A stretch of DNA of 64,000 nt from Clostridia bacterium (GCA_016287565.1 JAEFAM010000003.1:1-64000); one strand, 5' to 3'. Positions 34,960 to 45,327 are shown, counted from the first letter of the stretch. Program-made: numbers and translations. The notes: generated by a model not told the origin, from the sequence alone.

Positions 34960-36828
34960 ATGAAAAACGGCAACATTTCACAAAACAGTTTTGCCCGAAC
35001 CGGAAAAACCACACGGGCCGCAAAGACCGCGCTGGTCGCGCTCATCGTCTGCGCAGTATTGTGCAACCTCTTCTGCAATATAGGCATTGCCGCCTCGGGC
35101 GCCGAAAACGTGCTCAGTTACTGGCCCCTCGACGGCAGCGCCGAGGACGCCTCGGGAAGGCTTGCCCTGTCGGGCAGCAACCCCGCGTTCGAACAGGGGG
35201 TACACGACAAGGCCCTTGACCTGGTCAACGGCACGGCGGTCCGTTCCCAGAAGCTCGCCTGCAACACGGTACGGGGCTTCACCATGGGCGCCTGGTTCAG
35301 CCTTGACGCGGAAGCCACCGAATGGAACATCATCATGTCAAAGGGCAACACCGGCGACGCGGGCGCGGACCGCTTCCAGATCCACATCGGCCACGCTTCC
35401 GAGGAGGCCGGCGGCGGTTATCTCCTGGCTTACGTCCCTGCGGTGGGCGGCATAATGTCCACCGAAAACGACGGCCAGTTCGTGCCTTTCGACACCTGGA
35501 CCTTCGCCACCCTCACGTACGACGGCATGACGCTCAAAATGTATGTCAACGGCGAGCTGGCGCTCGAGAGAGAAGCGCCCGGAAAGCTGGGCGAGAGCAT
35601 CGGCACCTACAACACCGTCACCGTTGGCGCCCTCAACCACGACCCGTCGTCGCTGCAGTTCCGCGGCCTCATTGACGACGCGTTCTACGCCAACTACACC
35701 ATGACCGCAGAAGACGTGAAGGCGGCTTACGACGACGCAGGCAATCTCAAGGCCTGGGCAGACGGGACCAAGCCCATCGTGCCCGCCGAAATGGCGTCGG
35801 ACAAAGATCCCGTTGACCCCACCGCCGATCCAGGCACCGAAGCCACTCCCGATCCCGGGACCCAGTCCGGCGGAGACGGCATCATCCTGTTCTGGCCCTT
35901 CGAGCGCTCCACCGTGGACGTGTCGCACTTCAGGCTGAACATCGACTCCGAGGGCGATGCCGACAGTTACGTTGACGGAAAAGCGGGCAAGGGCCTGGCG
36001 TCCGAATTTACGCTGCTCTCCGGCGACCTCCCCGACGAGCTCGATATGCAAGAATTCACGGTGGCGCTCTGGGTCAAGTGGTCCGAGAACAGCCACGGCA
36101 CTTACGCCGTCCTCTTTGCCGCCGCGGGCAAGGAGACGAACCACCACTTCGAACTGTATTACACCGTTGACGGAGACGACGGCGAGCTGGCCTTCTACGC
36201 CACCTCCACCGGCTGGAACGTAGAACACATCGCCCCCGTCGCCAGAGACGAATATTTCCACGTGGCGGCCGTCAACGGCGCTAACGGTTTCAAACTTTTC
36301 CTGAACGGCGAACTTGTCTACTCGTCTCCCAGGATCATGGCGATGCCCGGCTTCGGCAGCGCGGATGACATATTCTCCATCTGCGGCCTTGTCGACCGGA
36401 CCCTCACCTGCGCGGGAGAGTACGACGAGCTGCTGGTGGCAAATTACGCACTGGACGAGGAACTGGTAAAGAAGCTCTATTCCGACCCGGAGGCCGCCCA
36501 GGCAGACGTGCTCAAACTGGTGGAGGCCAACTACCCCGAAGGTTACGAGCCTCCCACGGCCGTTCCCGAACCCACCGCCACGCCTACCGCCGCTCCCACC
36601 GAGGAACCCACACCCGTCAATGAAGATCCCACGGACAACGGCTCCGAGACCGCCGCGCCCACCGCTGCGGAACGCACTCCCGTTCCCGGCAAGACGCCCG
36701 GCACGGACAACAAGTCCACCGACAGCTCTTCCAAAGCCCCCGTCGGCCTCATAATCGCCATCGCTTCCGGCGTGCTGATCGCCGCCTGCGTCATTGCCGC
36801 CGTGCTGATAATGAAGAAGAAAAAATAA
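34960..36828 (+). CDS. Secreted TM-anchored protein with two LamG/concanavalin-type lectin domains
   Basis: Signal peptide; two copies of VLSYWPLDGSAEDASG / ILFWPFERSTVDVSH...LFLNGELVY; C-term TM plus KKKK. Confidence 0.82.
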   Translation: MKNGNISQNSFARTGKTTRAAKTALVALIVCAVLCNLFCNIGIAASGAENVLSYWPLDGSAEDASGRLALSGSNPAFEQGVHDKALDLVNGTAVRSQKLACNTVRGFTMGAWFSLDAEATEWNIIMSKGNTGDAGADRFQIHIGHASEEAGGGYLLAYVPAVGGIMSTENDGQFVPFDTWTFATLTYDGMTLKMYVNGELALEREAPGKLGESIGTYNTVTVGALNHDPSSLQFRGLIDDAFYANYTMTAEDVKAAYDDAGNLKAWADGTKPIVPAEMASDKDPVDPTADPGTEATPDPGTQSGGDGIILFWPFERSTVDVSHFRLNIDSEGDADSYVDGKAGKGLASEFTLLSGDLPDELDMQEFTVALWVKWSENSHGTYAVLFAAAGKETNHHFELYYTVDGDDGELAFYATSTGWNVEHIAPVARDEYFHVAAVNGANGFKLFLNGELVYSSPRIMAMPGFGSADDIFSICGLVDRTLTCAGEYDELLVANYALDEELVKKLYSDPEAAQADVLKLVEANYPEGYEPPTAVPEPTATPTAAPTEEPTPVNEDPTDNGSETAAPTAAERTPVPGKTPGTDNKSTDSSSKAPVGLIIAIASGVLIAACVIAAVLIMKKKK

Positions 36829-36868
36829 GCCGTCCGGCGTTTCCGGATCGACAAAACGGAGAACGAAA

Positions 36869-39800
36869 ATGAAACGTAATAATTGCCCCAGCCAATCCAG
36901 AAAACGCTTCGTACGGCCCGTTGCCCTGGTACTCACCGCAGGCCTGCTGCTGTCGCTGCTGCCCGTATCCGTATTTGCCCGCAGCATGGCGGAGGCGGAG
37001 CGCAAGAGCTATATGCAGACCGACTCGCCCATGGACGGGGAGCCGGAACTGATCACGCTCTCCAAAGGCAGCGGAGAAGCGGCGGGAGCAGGCGCCACGA
37101 CGGGATTCTCGTTGACCCTTGACGGATCGGACTGGCTCCTCACAGACAAGGGCAGGGACAACTGGTCCGGCGCATACACCGTGTCCGTCCCTTCCAGCAT
37201 CAGCGGCGCGCTGTTCAAGGCAGGCGTCATAGGCGATCCCACTGTGGGGCGCAACGACGCGGCTGCCAAAGAACTGGGGACCAGGGACTGGTACTACAAA
37301 AAAGTGTTCAGCTATTCCGGCAGCGGCAAAAACGTTTTTCTCTGCTTCGACGGCGTGGCTGACAGGATGGAAGTGTTCCTGAACGGCAAAAAAGTGGGAG
37401 AGCACCAGGGAATGTTCGGCGGCCCGTATATCGACGTTTCCGGCCAGATCAAAAAAGGGGACAACGAGCTGATCGTCCGGCTGCTGCCCGTCCTGAACTA
37501 CACCAAGACCGTGGTGTTCAACTGCTCCTACGCCTGGCATTACGCGGATCTGCCTCCAATCGGCATATGGAACTCCGTACGCGTGGAAGACCGGACCGCT
37601 GCCGAACTTGACGATCCCTTCATCACCACCGTATCCCACGAGACCGGCACCCTCGATATGTGCGTAGATATCACCGATGGCTCGGGAACCGGCGCCAGGA
37701 TCGGCGGCACGCTTTATTGCACCATAAAGCCCAAAAATTTCAAGGGAGAGGCATATTCTTTCACATACGTTCTGCCGGAGGCGGAAGCCGGGGGCGACAG
37801 GAGGATCAGGCTGCGCTTCGACCTGCCCGAATTCAAACTGTGGTGGCCCAACGGATACGGAGAGCAGAATCTGTACACGCTGGAAACGCTTTTCGTTGAC
37901 GGCGCGGGAGGCAGGTCCTACGAATGCTCCGATTTCGGAGTGAGGACGCTGGAACTTATTGCCACCGGCCGGAAAGAAGCCGCAAATATGTACAACCGCA
38001 CCGCCGTTTTCAACGGCAAGACCGTGTTCCTGAAGGGCGCGGACTGGTGCACCATTGACGCGGTGATGAATTTCACCAGGGAAGATTACGACCGGATACT
38101 GTGCAGGGCGAAGGACCAGGGGCTCAACGTGTTCCGCTCCTGGGGCGGCGGCATGTGCGAGACCGACGACTTTTACGATCTGTGCGACGAATACGGCCTG
38201 TGCGTCTACCAGGAATGGCCCTGCTGCTGGGACAGCCAGAAGACTCAGCCCAAAGACGTGCTTTACGAGACCGTCATCCTCAACACCAAGCGTATCCGCA
38301 ACCGGGCCAGCCTGCTGGTGTACGGCGGCGGCAATGAAGGCGAGGCCGTTGTCAGCGACAAGGTAATCAACCAGATCGGCACTCTGACCTACCAGTACGA
38401 CGGCACCAGGGATTTCTGGCGTCAGGACGGCGGCGTGGGAGCGTACGGCATCACTCACGACCACATCCACTGGGGCGGCGAGACTCCGGAGCATTACGCG
38501 GAAGTTTATTATAATTCCACCAACAACCTCCATGAATACGGCCTTGACTCCATGATGAACCTGGAGTCCATCGCCAAGTTCGCTGCCAAAGAGGAGATGC
38601 AGCAGTGGCCCATCGATCCCTCCGGGACCATCGCCTATCACACGGCAACGTTCAACGGCATGAAGGGCTGGCAGCAGACTCCCTACGGATACGATATCGA
38701 CACGTTCATTCATTACGCTTCCCAGTTCGTGGAAGTGACCGGCCTGGAGAGCCTCGTGCTCGGTTCCCAGATCGCCCAGACTATGGCGGATTATCCCGCG
38801 GCGCTGAATTCCCGCATCAATTTCCCCAGCCAGTCTATGGTCATGGTGTACAAGTTCAACGACGTGTACCCCGGAGCTTCCTGGAGCGTGGTGGATTATT
38901 ACGGCGCCCCCAAGATGGCCTACTGGTTCCTGCAGGACGCTTACGCGCCTCTCACCGCCGGGGTCAAGACGGACCGTTACGATACGTACAACAAGAGCGA
39001 CCGCTCTCTGTCGCTGCCCGTGTACGTGCTTGACGACGCCGACACGCTGAAAGGGGCTTCGTGGGAGGTCAACGTCACGGCGTACGACGGCAGGCTGGAG
39101 ACCGTCAAGTCCGTTTCCTATAACGGCAGCGGCTCCGTTGACATGAATATGCAGGTGGGTCTGTTCACGCTCACCGAGGCTCAGACTGACACCGCGCCGC
39201 TGTTCATCGTCACCACACTGTACAAAAACGGGACTCTTGCCGCCCGCAATTACATTTTTATGAATTCCGGCAAGGATCCCGGCTGCCTCTTCGCCATTCC
39301 CGCTGCGAAGGTGGATTACACCGTCAGCGGCAATACGGTCACCTTTAAGAACGTCAGTTCCGTTCCCGCCGTCGCGCTTCAGTTCGACGTGGGCAGCGCC
39401 TCCGACACGTTCCGCCCCTCCGACAACTACTTCTGGCTTGACGCCGGGGAGACGTACTCCGTCACCGTCAACGACGCTTCCGTCATCAAAGGCCTCAAGG
39501 GCTTCAACCTGGCGGACGCTTCCGACACCACCGCTCCCGCCGCGCCCAAAAACGTGAAGGCCAGGTCCGATTCTTTCGAGTCTCTTACCGTCAGCTGGGA
39601 CAAGCCCAAGGACGCTTCCGACGTACGCTATTACGAGATCTACCTGAACGGATCCCTGTTCGCCTCGGCCAAAGGGACCGTGACGGAATATACCATCGAA
39701 GGGCTGGCGGAGCTGTCCGAATACGACGTGGAGGTCGCGGCCGTTGACGGAGGCATGAACCGCTCCGGCCTGAGCAAGACCGTTACCGCCAAAACGAAAG

Positions 39801-41098
39801 CCGACAGGACCGCGCCCAGGGCCAAGAAGCTGGTCATCACCGGGCCCGATTCCGCCCGGGTGGTGTTCAGCCGCAAAGTTGACCCCGCGTCCGCCGTGAA
39901 TACCGAGTATTACGTGCTGAATCTGGACGGAAAAGTGGTTGCCGCGGTACCCGATCCCGACGGCGTCAGCGTTGACCTGACCTTCGAGGGCGTCGGCGGC
40001 AATTTCAAGGACCGCACCCTTACCGTGATGGGTGTGCGCGACACTTCCGCCAGCGCCAATCCCGCCGAGCGCAATATGTTCATGCTTGACGGAATGACCG
40101 TGGGCTACTGGTCCTTCGACAGCGAGACGGGAGATGTGCCCGGAACGCTCACCGACCAGTCCGGCTTCCACGAGACTGAAGGCATCGCGGAGGGCGCCTC
40201 CTATGTAGACGGCGTCTCCGGCACCGGTATCAAGCCGGTCAAGAACAATATAGTCCTGACCCAGACGGACCTGACGCTGGCCAACACCGTGATCTCTTTC
40301 TGGTACAACGGCGGCGTGTACAGCGGCTTTAACGTGCTGCTCAGCAAGGGCCAGAAGGTGGACGGCCACTTCGAGATCTATTGCAACGAGGGTGACCTCA
40401 AGCTGTATTGCGTGGATATCTGCGACAGCTCCTTCGGTGTGAACATGCGCAACTATTCAGGCGAGTGGATCCATATGTGCTTCGCCTGGGACGACGGCAG
40501 CCTTGTGTGCTGGATCAACGGTGAGCGCGCGGGCAAAGTCAAGCTGTCCCGCGACATAACGGATGCCAATTTCCCGCTGGTGCTGGGTTCGCTTCCCGGC
40601 GGCCAGTTCACGGTCGACGGGGCGTTCGACGAATTTACGCTCGTGCAGCTCACGGAAGGCGCTGACGGCAGCGTCAACGACGCGGAGGAAGTGGTCCAGG
40701 CGCTTTACAAGGGCAATTACCTCCGGGAGATCCGGTTCGAGAAGGCGGACTACCGCATTCGGCCGGACGGTTCCGCGAAACTGAACGTGATCCGGGTCAA
40801 CGTATCCGGCGACCTGCCTCTGACTTTCACCAGCTCCGACGAGACCGTTGCCGCGGTGGATGCCGAGGGCAATATCACCGCCCTCGCCGAGGGGACCGCC
40901 CTGATAACCCTGCGCACCGAGGACGGCCGCTACGTCGACCGCTGCCTGGTGGAAGTTGGCGACTTCGCCGATGAGGAAGAGGTCAGGAAGACCGGACCCG
41001 ATGCCATGCTCATCGCCGGCATCTGCCTCGCCGTGGTGGCGGTGGCCGCCGTCGCTGTCGTGCTGGTGCTGGCAATGAAGCGCAGAAAGCAAACCTGA
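36869..41098 (+). CDS. Large secreted multidomain GH2 (beta-mannosidase/glucosaminidase-like) with FnIII-like, LamG-like and Ig-like (BIG2) domains and C-terminal TM
   Basis: GH2 jelly roll DRMEVFLNGKKVGEHQGMFGGPYIDVS, LVYGGGNEGEAV; FnIII PKNVKARSDSFESLTVSWDKP; LSFTSSDETVAAVDAEGNITALAEGTA-type; TM LIAGICLAVVAVAAVAVVLVLAM. Confidence 0.85.
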   Translation: MKRNNCPSQSRKRFVRPVALVLTAGLLLSLLPVSVFARSMAEAERKSYMQTDSPMDGEPELITLSKGSGEAAGAGATTGFSLTLDGSDWLLTDKGRDNWSGAYTVSVPSSISGALFKAGVIGDPTVGRNDAAAKELGTRDWYYKKVFSYSGSGKNVFLCFDGVADRMEVFLNGKKVGEHQGMFGGPYIDVSGQIKKGDNELIVRLLPVLNYTKTVVFNCSYAWHYADLPPIGIWNSVRVEDRTAAELDDPFITTVSHETGTLDMCVDITDGSGTGARIGGTLYCTIKPKNFKGEAYSFTYVLPEAEAGGDRRIRLRFDLPEFKLWWPNGYGEQNLYTLETLFVDGAGGRSYECSDFGVRTLELIATGRKEAANMYNRTAVFNGKTVFLKGADWCTIDAVMNFTREDYDRILCRAKDQGLNVFRSWGGGMCETDDFYDLCDEYGLCVYQEWPCCWDSQKTQPKDVLYETVILNTKRIRNRASLLVYGGGNEGEAVVSDKVINQIGTLTYQYDGTRDFWRQDGGVGAYGITHDHIHWGGETPEHYAEVYYNSTNNLHEYGLDSMMNLESIAKFAAKEEMQQWPIDPSGTIAYHTATFNGMKGWQQTPYGYDIDTFIHYASQFVEVTGLESLVLGSQIAQTMADYPAALNSRINFPSQSMVMVYKFNDVYPGASWSVVDYYGAPKMAYWFLQDAYAPLTAGVKTDRYDTYNKSDRSLSLPVYVLDDADTLKGASWEVNVTAYDGRLETVKSVSYNGSGSVDMNMQVGLFTLTEAQTDTAPLFIVTTLYKNGTLAARNYIFMNSGKDPGCLFAIPAAKVDYTVSGNTVTFKNVSSVPAVALQFDVGSASDTFRPSDNYFWLDAGETYSVTVNDASVIKGLKGFNLADASDTTAPAAPKNVKARSDSFESLTVSWDKPKDASDVRYYEIYLNGSLFASAKGTVTEYTIEGLAELSEYDVEVAAVDGGMNRSGLSKTVTAKTKADRTAPRAKKLVITGPDSARVVFSRKVDPASAVNTEYYVLNLDGKVVAAVPDPDGVSVDLTFEGVGGNFKDRTLTVMGVRDTSASANPAERNMFMLDGMTVGYWSFDSETGDVPGTLTDQSGFHETEGIAEGASYVDGVSGTGIKPVKNNIVLTQTDLTLANTVISFWYNGGVYSGFNVLLSKGQKVDGHFEIYCNEGDLKLYCVDICDSSFGVNMRNYSGEWIHMCFAWDDGSLVCWINGERAGKVKLSRDITDANFPLVLGSLPGGQFTVDGAFDEFTLVQLTEGADGSVNDAEEVVQALYKGNYLREIRFEKADYRIRPDGSAKLNVIRVNVSGDLPLTFTSSDETVAAVDAEGNITALAEGTALITLRTEDGRYVDRCLVEVGDFADEEEVRKTGPDAMLIAGICLAVVAVAAVAVVLVLAMKRRKQT

Positions 41099-41300
41099 AA
41101 CGGGGGACAGGTACGGGTTTCACGTCGCCGAACGGGGGACAGGTTGGCGTTCGCGGGGAGTGATATTCAGCTTCGCTGAGTGATATTCGTCCTGTCGGAC
41201 GAGTGATATTCGACTTCGTCGAGTGATAAGGAACGAGGGACAGGTACGGGTTTCGGAAGTGCAGAAAGCTCCGAAACCCGTACCTGTCCCCCGTTCGGCG
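41096..41300. repeat. Composite A-A-C-A cassette
   Basis: A copies 41096 and 41127, C array 41158-41229, 27-bp-arm A hairpin 41231-41257/41270-41296. Confidence 0.9.
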
Positions 41301-41301
41301 G

Positions 41302-41331
41302 TTGCAAAAAGCCCGGCGGTTGTGCGATAAT
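41302..41331 (+). promoter_or_regulatory. Probable promoter for FNT gene
   Basis: TTGCAA-18 bp-GATAAT. Confidence 0.55.
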
Positions 41332-41382
41332 AAACCCACCGGAAGGGAACAGACCGATTCGACTAAAAAGGAGAAACGAACG

Positions 41383-42033
41383 ATGGGAAAAACGGGACAG
41401 GCGTTGACAGGGGTGCTGAAAAAAATATTGAACGGCGTTGCGGCAGGCATTGTCATCTCCATCGGCTGCGCGGTCTTCCTGGCCTGCGAGAACCGGTACG
41501 TGGGCAGCGTGATGTTCTCCGTGGCGCTGTTGACCATCTGCCTGCGCGGATATGCGCTGTACACCGGAAAGATCGGATTCATACCTGAAAAACACGGAAA
41601 AGAAGAATTGTCCGTACTGCTGCTGGGGCTGCTGGGCAACACCGTCGGCATCGCGGCGGGAGGTTATGCGCTGGGGTTTGCGGTTCCGGCGCTGAAGACC
41701 GCGGCCATCGAGCTCTGCGCCAACAAACTGAACGTCCAGACGTTCCCGCAGACGCTGATCCGCGCTGCCTTCTGCGGAATATTGATGTACATCGCCGTCT
41801 GCATCTACCGGGACAACCGCAAGATCGTGGGCATACTGTTCTGCATCCCCGTCTTCATCCTGAGCGGCTTCGAGCACTCCATTGCCGACATCGGCTACTT
41901 CGCCTGTGCAAATACGGTGAGCTGGCCCGCCTTCGGATTCATCTGGACCGTCATTCTGGGCAATTCGCTGGGCTCCATGCTGCTACCTGTCATCACCGGA
42001 GCGTTCCGGAAGGGGAGCGGCGACAAGGGCTGA
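41383..42033 (+). CDS. Formate/nitrite transporter (FNT/FocA-NirC) family channel
   Basis: GIVISIGCAVFLACEN...FCGILMYIAVCIYRDNRKIVGILFCIPVFILSGFEHSIADIGYF. Confidence 0.88.
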   Translation: MGKTGQALTGVLKKILNGVAAGIVISIGCAVFLACENRYVGSVMFSVALLTICLRGYALYTGKIGFIPEKHGKEELSVLLLGLLGNTVGIAAGGYALGFAVPALKTAAIELCANKLNVQTFPQTLIRAAFCGILMYIAVCIYRDNRKIVGILFCIPVFILSGFEHSIADIGYFACANTVSWPAFGFIWTVILGNSLGSMLLPVITGAFRKGSGDKG

Positions 42034-42113
42034 GCTTTCGGTCGTTCTGAAAGGGTCAACGACAGAAGGCCGGTCACAGGCCGGAAAGAAAAAGGCGATA
42101 ACAAACGATCGAC

Positions 42114-42146
42114 AAAAAACGGCTGACGCGCTGCCAGCCGTTTTTT
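42114..42146. terminator. Bidirectional terminator between FNT (+) and serpin (-)
   Basis: AAAAAACGGCTG-acgcgctgc-CAGCCGTTTTTT. Confidence 0.9.
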
Positions 42147-42190
42147 CATACAATTATTATGCCGCACAATAAAACATTCGGAAAACCGGC

Positions 42191-43417
42191 TTACTTGACG
42201 AACCGCCCCTCGAACAATATCACGCCGTCGCTGTTCTCAAGGAAGAACGTGAACGGCTCGTCGACCACCACTTCCTTGTACTTGACCGGCCCCGCCATTC
42301 CGTCCTTCGTCATCACCGCCGTCACCGCCGCAGCCTCGATGCCGTCTTTATTGACGATGAACCTGACCTTCTGAATGATGTCGCTTATGGAAACACCGTG
42401 GTCTATCATAGCGGAAAAGTCGGCCGCCCCGGAGAGGATCAACTTCGCCCCCGCTTCGTTCAGGAAATGTTCCAGCTCGTGGTCGTTCCAGGAACTTTCG
42501 ATCTCAAACGCAGGCATCGACAGCCGCACACGCTCGCTTTTGACCTGCGCCTTCTTCTCCGCCAGCCCCTCGGTGCTGCCCATGACCACCGTGTACTTCA
42601 GGCCCCGAAGCAGCGGGACGACAACGATGGTGGTGTCCTTGTCTTTATAGTATCCCATGCTGTCGGAAGCGCCGATGGCGTCCTTCTGCGACACCGTCCC
42701 GTCAAAAGCGGTAAAACTGATGGGGGCAACGTCCGAAAATTCCGTCGACCAGGAGTCCTTCAGGTAGAGCGCGTTCATCAATATGACGGCCAGATCCGCC
42801 GTGTCGTAGTCGTCCGGCAGCAGTTTCGGGATCAGCCAGTACGTCTTCCTGTTCGCCCATTCGTTGACGGCCCGGACAACGTTTCCCTCGTTGAACCCGT
42901 AATATTCCGCCCCGTACCGGGCAATTGCGTTCTTGTACGCCTCTTTGAAATCTTCCGCGATATTGTCCCGCTTCCACACGGAATTGGCAATTTCAAGCTT
43001 TATGACGTCCTGCCCGTATTCTTCCGCCAGCACCTTGTTGGTGTCCGCGACGGAAGACACAAACTCGTTGAACCTGTTCAGATACCCCGGCAGATCGTCG
43101 ATGCCCAGAGAGTTGAGCGCCGCTTCGAACTCCGTTTTGGTCTCCCCGGCGCAGCCCTCGTACAACAGCCCCAGCGCGAACAGGAACGAAAGCGGGGACA
43201 CCGCGAAATTGTCGTCCGGCTTGTACTCGCCCACGTACTTCAGCAGCGCTGTTTCGAACGTTTGCCCGGAAAGGTCCATGCTGACAGGCTGTCCCGGTAG
43301 GGGAGTCGTCACGCTCACGCCGGGCGTCGCGGCGTTTTGTTTTGCGGAACATCCGGCAAAGACGGTCAATGCCATCGCCAGCGTCAACAATAAAGATACG
43401 GTTCGTTTCATTTTCAT
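42191..43417 (-). CDS. Serpin-family protease inhibitor, lipoprotein
   Basis: Lipobox VFAGCSA; NFAVSPLSFLFALGLLYEGCAGETKTEFEAAL; RCL hinge KDGIEAAAVTAVM; DEPFTFFLENSDGVILFEGRFVK. Confidence 0.93.
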   Translation of the reverse strand: MKMKRTVSLLLTLAMALTVFAGCSAKQNAATPGVSVTTPLPGQPVSMDLSGQTFETALLKYVGEYKPDDNFAVSPLSFLFALGLLYEGCAGETKTEFEAALNSLGIDDLPGYLNRFNEFVSSVADTNKVLAEEYGQDVIKLEIANSVWKRDNIAEDFKEAYKNAIARYGAEYYGFNEGNVVRAVNEWANRKTYWLIPKLLPDDYDTADLAVILMNALYLKDSWSTEFSDVAPISFTAFDGTVSQKDAIGASDSMGYYKDKDTTIVVVPLLRGLKYTVVMGSTEGLAEKKAQVKSERVRLSMPAFEIESSWNDHELEHFLNEAGAKLILSGAADFSAMIDHGVSISDIIQKVRFIVNKDGIEAAAVTAVMTKDGMAGPVKYKEVVVDEPFTFFLENSDGVILFEGRFVK

Positions 43418-43423
43418 GCTCCT

Positions 43424-43526
43424 TCACTCGCGCCTCGCCGCGAATATCACTCAGCGAAGCTGAATATCACTCGTCCGTCAGGACGAATATCACTCCCCGG
43501 AACGGGGGACAGGTACATATTCCGGG
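43424..43526. repeat. C-family hairpin array plus A element in the serpin 5' region
   Basis: cactcgcgcctcgccgcgaatatcactcagcgaagctgaatatcactcgtccgtcaggacgaatatcactc, then CCCGGAA..TTCCGGG. Confidence 0.88.
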
Positions 43527-43548
43527 TCCCTTCCTTATTAGGGGGTAA

Positions 43549-43638
43549 GCGAAGCCGTTTAGACGGGTAAGAATTTTGTTTTTCCAAAATTCGTGCCGTC
43601 AAACGGTTCGCAAAACGGGGGACAGGTACCCGTTCCGG
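43549..43638. repeat. Long imperfect hairpin (43549-43611) followed by an A element abutting the DUF853 stop codon
   Basis: gcgaagccgtttagacgggtaagaattttg / caaaattcgtgccgtcaaacggttcgc. Confidence 0.78.
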
Positions 43639-45327
43639 TTATTTCTTAGTGCCCAGCAGGCCGCGCAGGATGGAACCCACGCTGCCCCGGAGAACGGAAT
43701 TCAAAGCGGAAGTCGCCGCCCTCTTGCCGATGGTCGAAATGCTGGACGTAGAACCGCCGGTAACGGAATTGACCAGGTTGGAGCCCAGCGAATTGACCAC
43801 GGAATTGGTGGCGCTGGTAACGGCCTTCTTCGCCGTCTTGGACGCGGCAGACGTTTTCTTCTTGGAAGCGGTCTTGCCCGTTTTACCGGTTTTGCCCGTT
43901 TTGCCGGAAGTCTTTCCGGAAGTCTTGCCGTTGCTCCCGGTCCCGCCTGTATTGCCGCCCGCCTCAGCTTCCGCAGATTCCGCGGCTTCCGCAGCCTCGG
44001 CCTCGGCAGCCTCCGCCGCTTCCTGCTCGGCCTTCAGCTTCCGCTTCGCCGCCTGGATCACCTCATATGCCGATTCCCGGTCGATGGCGCCCCTGTAGAC
44101 CGCGTCGAGCTCGTCGTTCTTGATAAGTTCACGGACAACGTTTTCGTCCGCGGCCCCCATCAGGCTCTGCGGCGGCAATATTTTCGCGTTTTCAACGATC
44201 GACGGCACGCCCTTCTCGTCAAGAAAGCTCACCAGCGCCTCACCGGTGCCCAGCGCCATCATTGCCTGCTCAGTGTCGAACTCCGGATTGACCCGGAACG
44301 CCTTCGCCGCCGCCCTGACCGCCTTCTGCTCCGCCGGAGTGTACGCCCTGAGCCCGTGCTGCACACGGTTCGACAATTGCGCCAGCACCTCGTCCGGAAC
44401 GTCCGAAGGCGACTGCGTCACGAAATACACGCCGATGCCCTTCGAACGGATCAGCTTAACGATCTGCACGATCTTCTGCACCAGCGCCTTCGGCGCGTCG
44501 TTAAACAGCAGGTGCGCCTCGTCAAAGAAGAAGATCATCGCCGGCTTCTCCGGATCACCGACTTCCGGCATCTTTTCAAACAGTTCGGACAACATCCACA
44601 GCAAAAACGTGGCGTACACCGTAGGGCTGTTGATCAGCCGCGAACTGGCAAGGATGTTCATATATCCCCGACCGTTCTCGTCGACCTTCATCCAGTCCTC
44701 GATGTCCAGATCCGGCTCACCGAAAACGATGTTGCCCCCCTGGTCCTCGAAACTCAGCAGCGCCCGCTGGATCGCCCCGATGCTCGCCGTAGAAACGTTG
44801 CCGTACTCCAGCGTAAACTCCGCCCGGTTGTCCCCGACGTACTGCACCATGGCCCGCAGGTCTTTGAGGTCAATAAGCAGCAGCCCGTGCTCGTCCGCCA
44901 CTTTAAAGACCACGTTCAGCACGCCGCTCTGCACGTCGGTCAATCCCAGCAGCCGGGACAACAGCGTCGGCCCCATGTCCGTCACCGTCACCCTCACCGG
45001 CGTGCCTTTCTCGCCGAAAATGTCCCAGAACCGCACCGGATACGGCTTGTACTCCCAGTTCTCGATCCCGAACCGGGCAATTCGTTTCTGCATATCTTCC
45101 GTGTCCGCGCCCTGCAACGTCATTCCCGTGAGGTCGCCCTTCACGTCGCTGAAAAAGACCGGCACGCCCATATCCGAAAACGACTCCGCCAGCACCTTCA
45201 TGGTGATGGTCTTGCCCGTACCCGTGGCCCCGGCGATCAGCCCGTGCCTGTTGGCCATCCGCGGCAACAAATATATTTCTTTGTCTGATTTTGCGACCCA
45301 GATCTTTCCGTCTTTGATCATGTTCAA
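43639..45327 (-). CDS. HerA-like/DUF853 ATPase
   Basis: [99 protein letters not shown]. Confidence 0.92.
   Translation of the reverse strand: MNMIKDGKIWVAKSDKEIYLLPRMANRHGLIAGATGTGKTITMKVLAESFSDMGVPVFFSDVKGDLTGMTLQGADTEDMQKRIARFGIENWEYKPYPVRFWDIFGEKGTPVRVTVTDMGPTLLSRLLGLTDVQSGVLNVVFKVADEHGLLLIDLKDLRAMVQYVGDNRAEFTLEYGNVSTASIGAIQRALLSFEDQGGNIVFGEPDLDIEDWMKVDENGRGYMNILASSRLINSPTVYATFLLWMLSELFEKMPEVGDPEKPAMIFFFDEAHLLFNDAPKALVQKIVQIVKLIRSKGIGVYFVTQSPSDVPDEVLAQLSNRVQHGLRAYTPAEQKAVRAAAKAFRVNPEFDTEQAMMALGTGEALVSFLDEKGVPSIVENAKILPPQSLMGAADENVVRELIKNDELDAVYRGAIDRESAYEVIQAAKRKLKAEQEAAEAAEAEAAEAAESAEAEAGGNTGGTGSNGKTSGKTSGKTGKTGKTGKTASKKKTSAASKTAKKAVTSATNSVVNSLGSNLVNSVTGGSTSSISTIGKRAATSALNSVLRGSVGSILRGLLGTKK

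Noticed and set aside
36791-40369. 1192-aa minus-strand ORF opposite the GH2 gene
   Set aside because: Antisense shadow ORF of a GC-rich gene; no recognisable domains, while the plus-strand frame has clear GH2/FnIII/LamG/BIG2 motifs.
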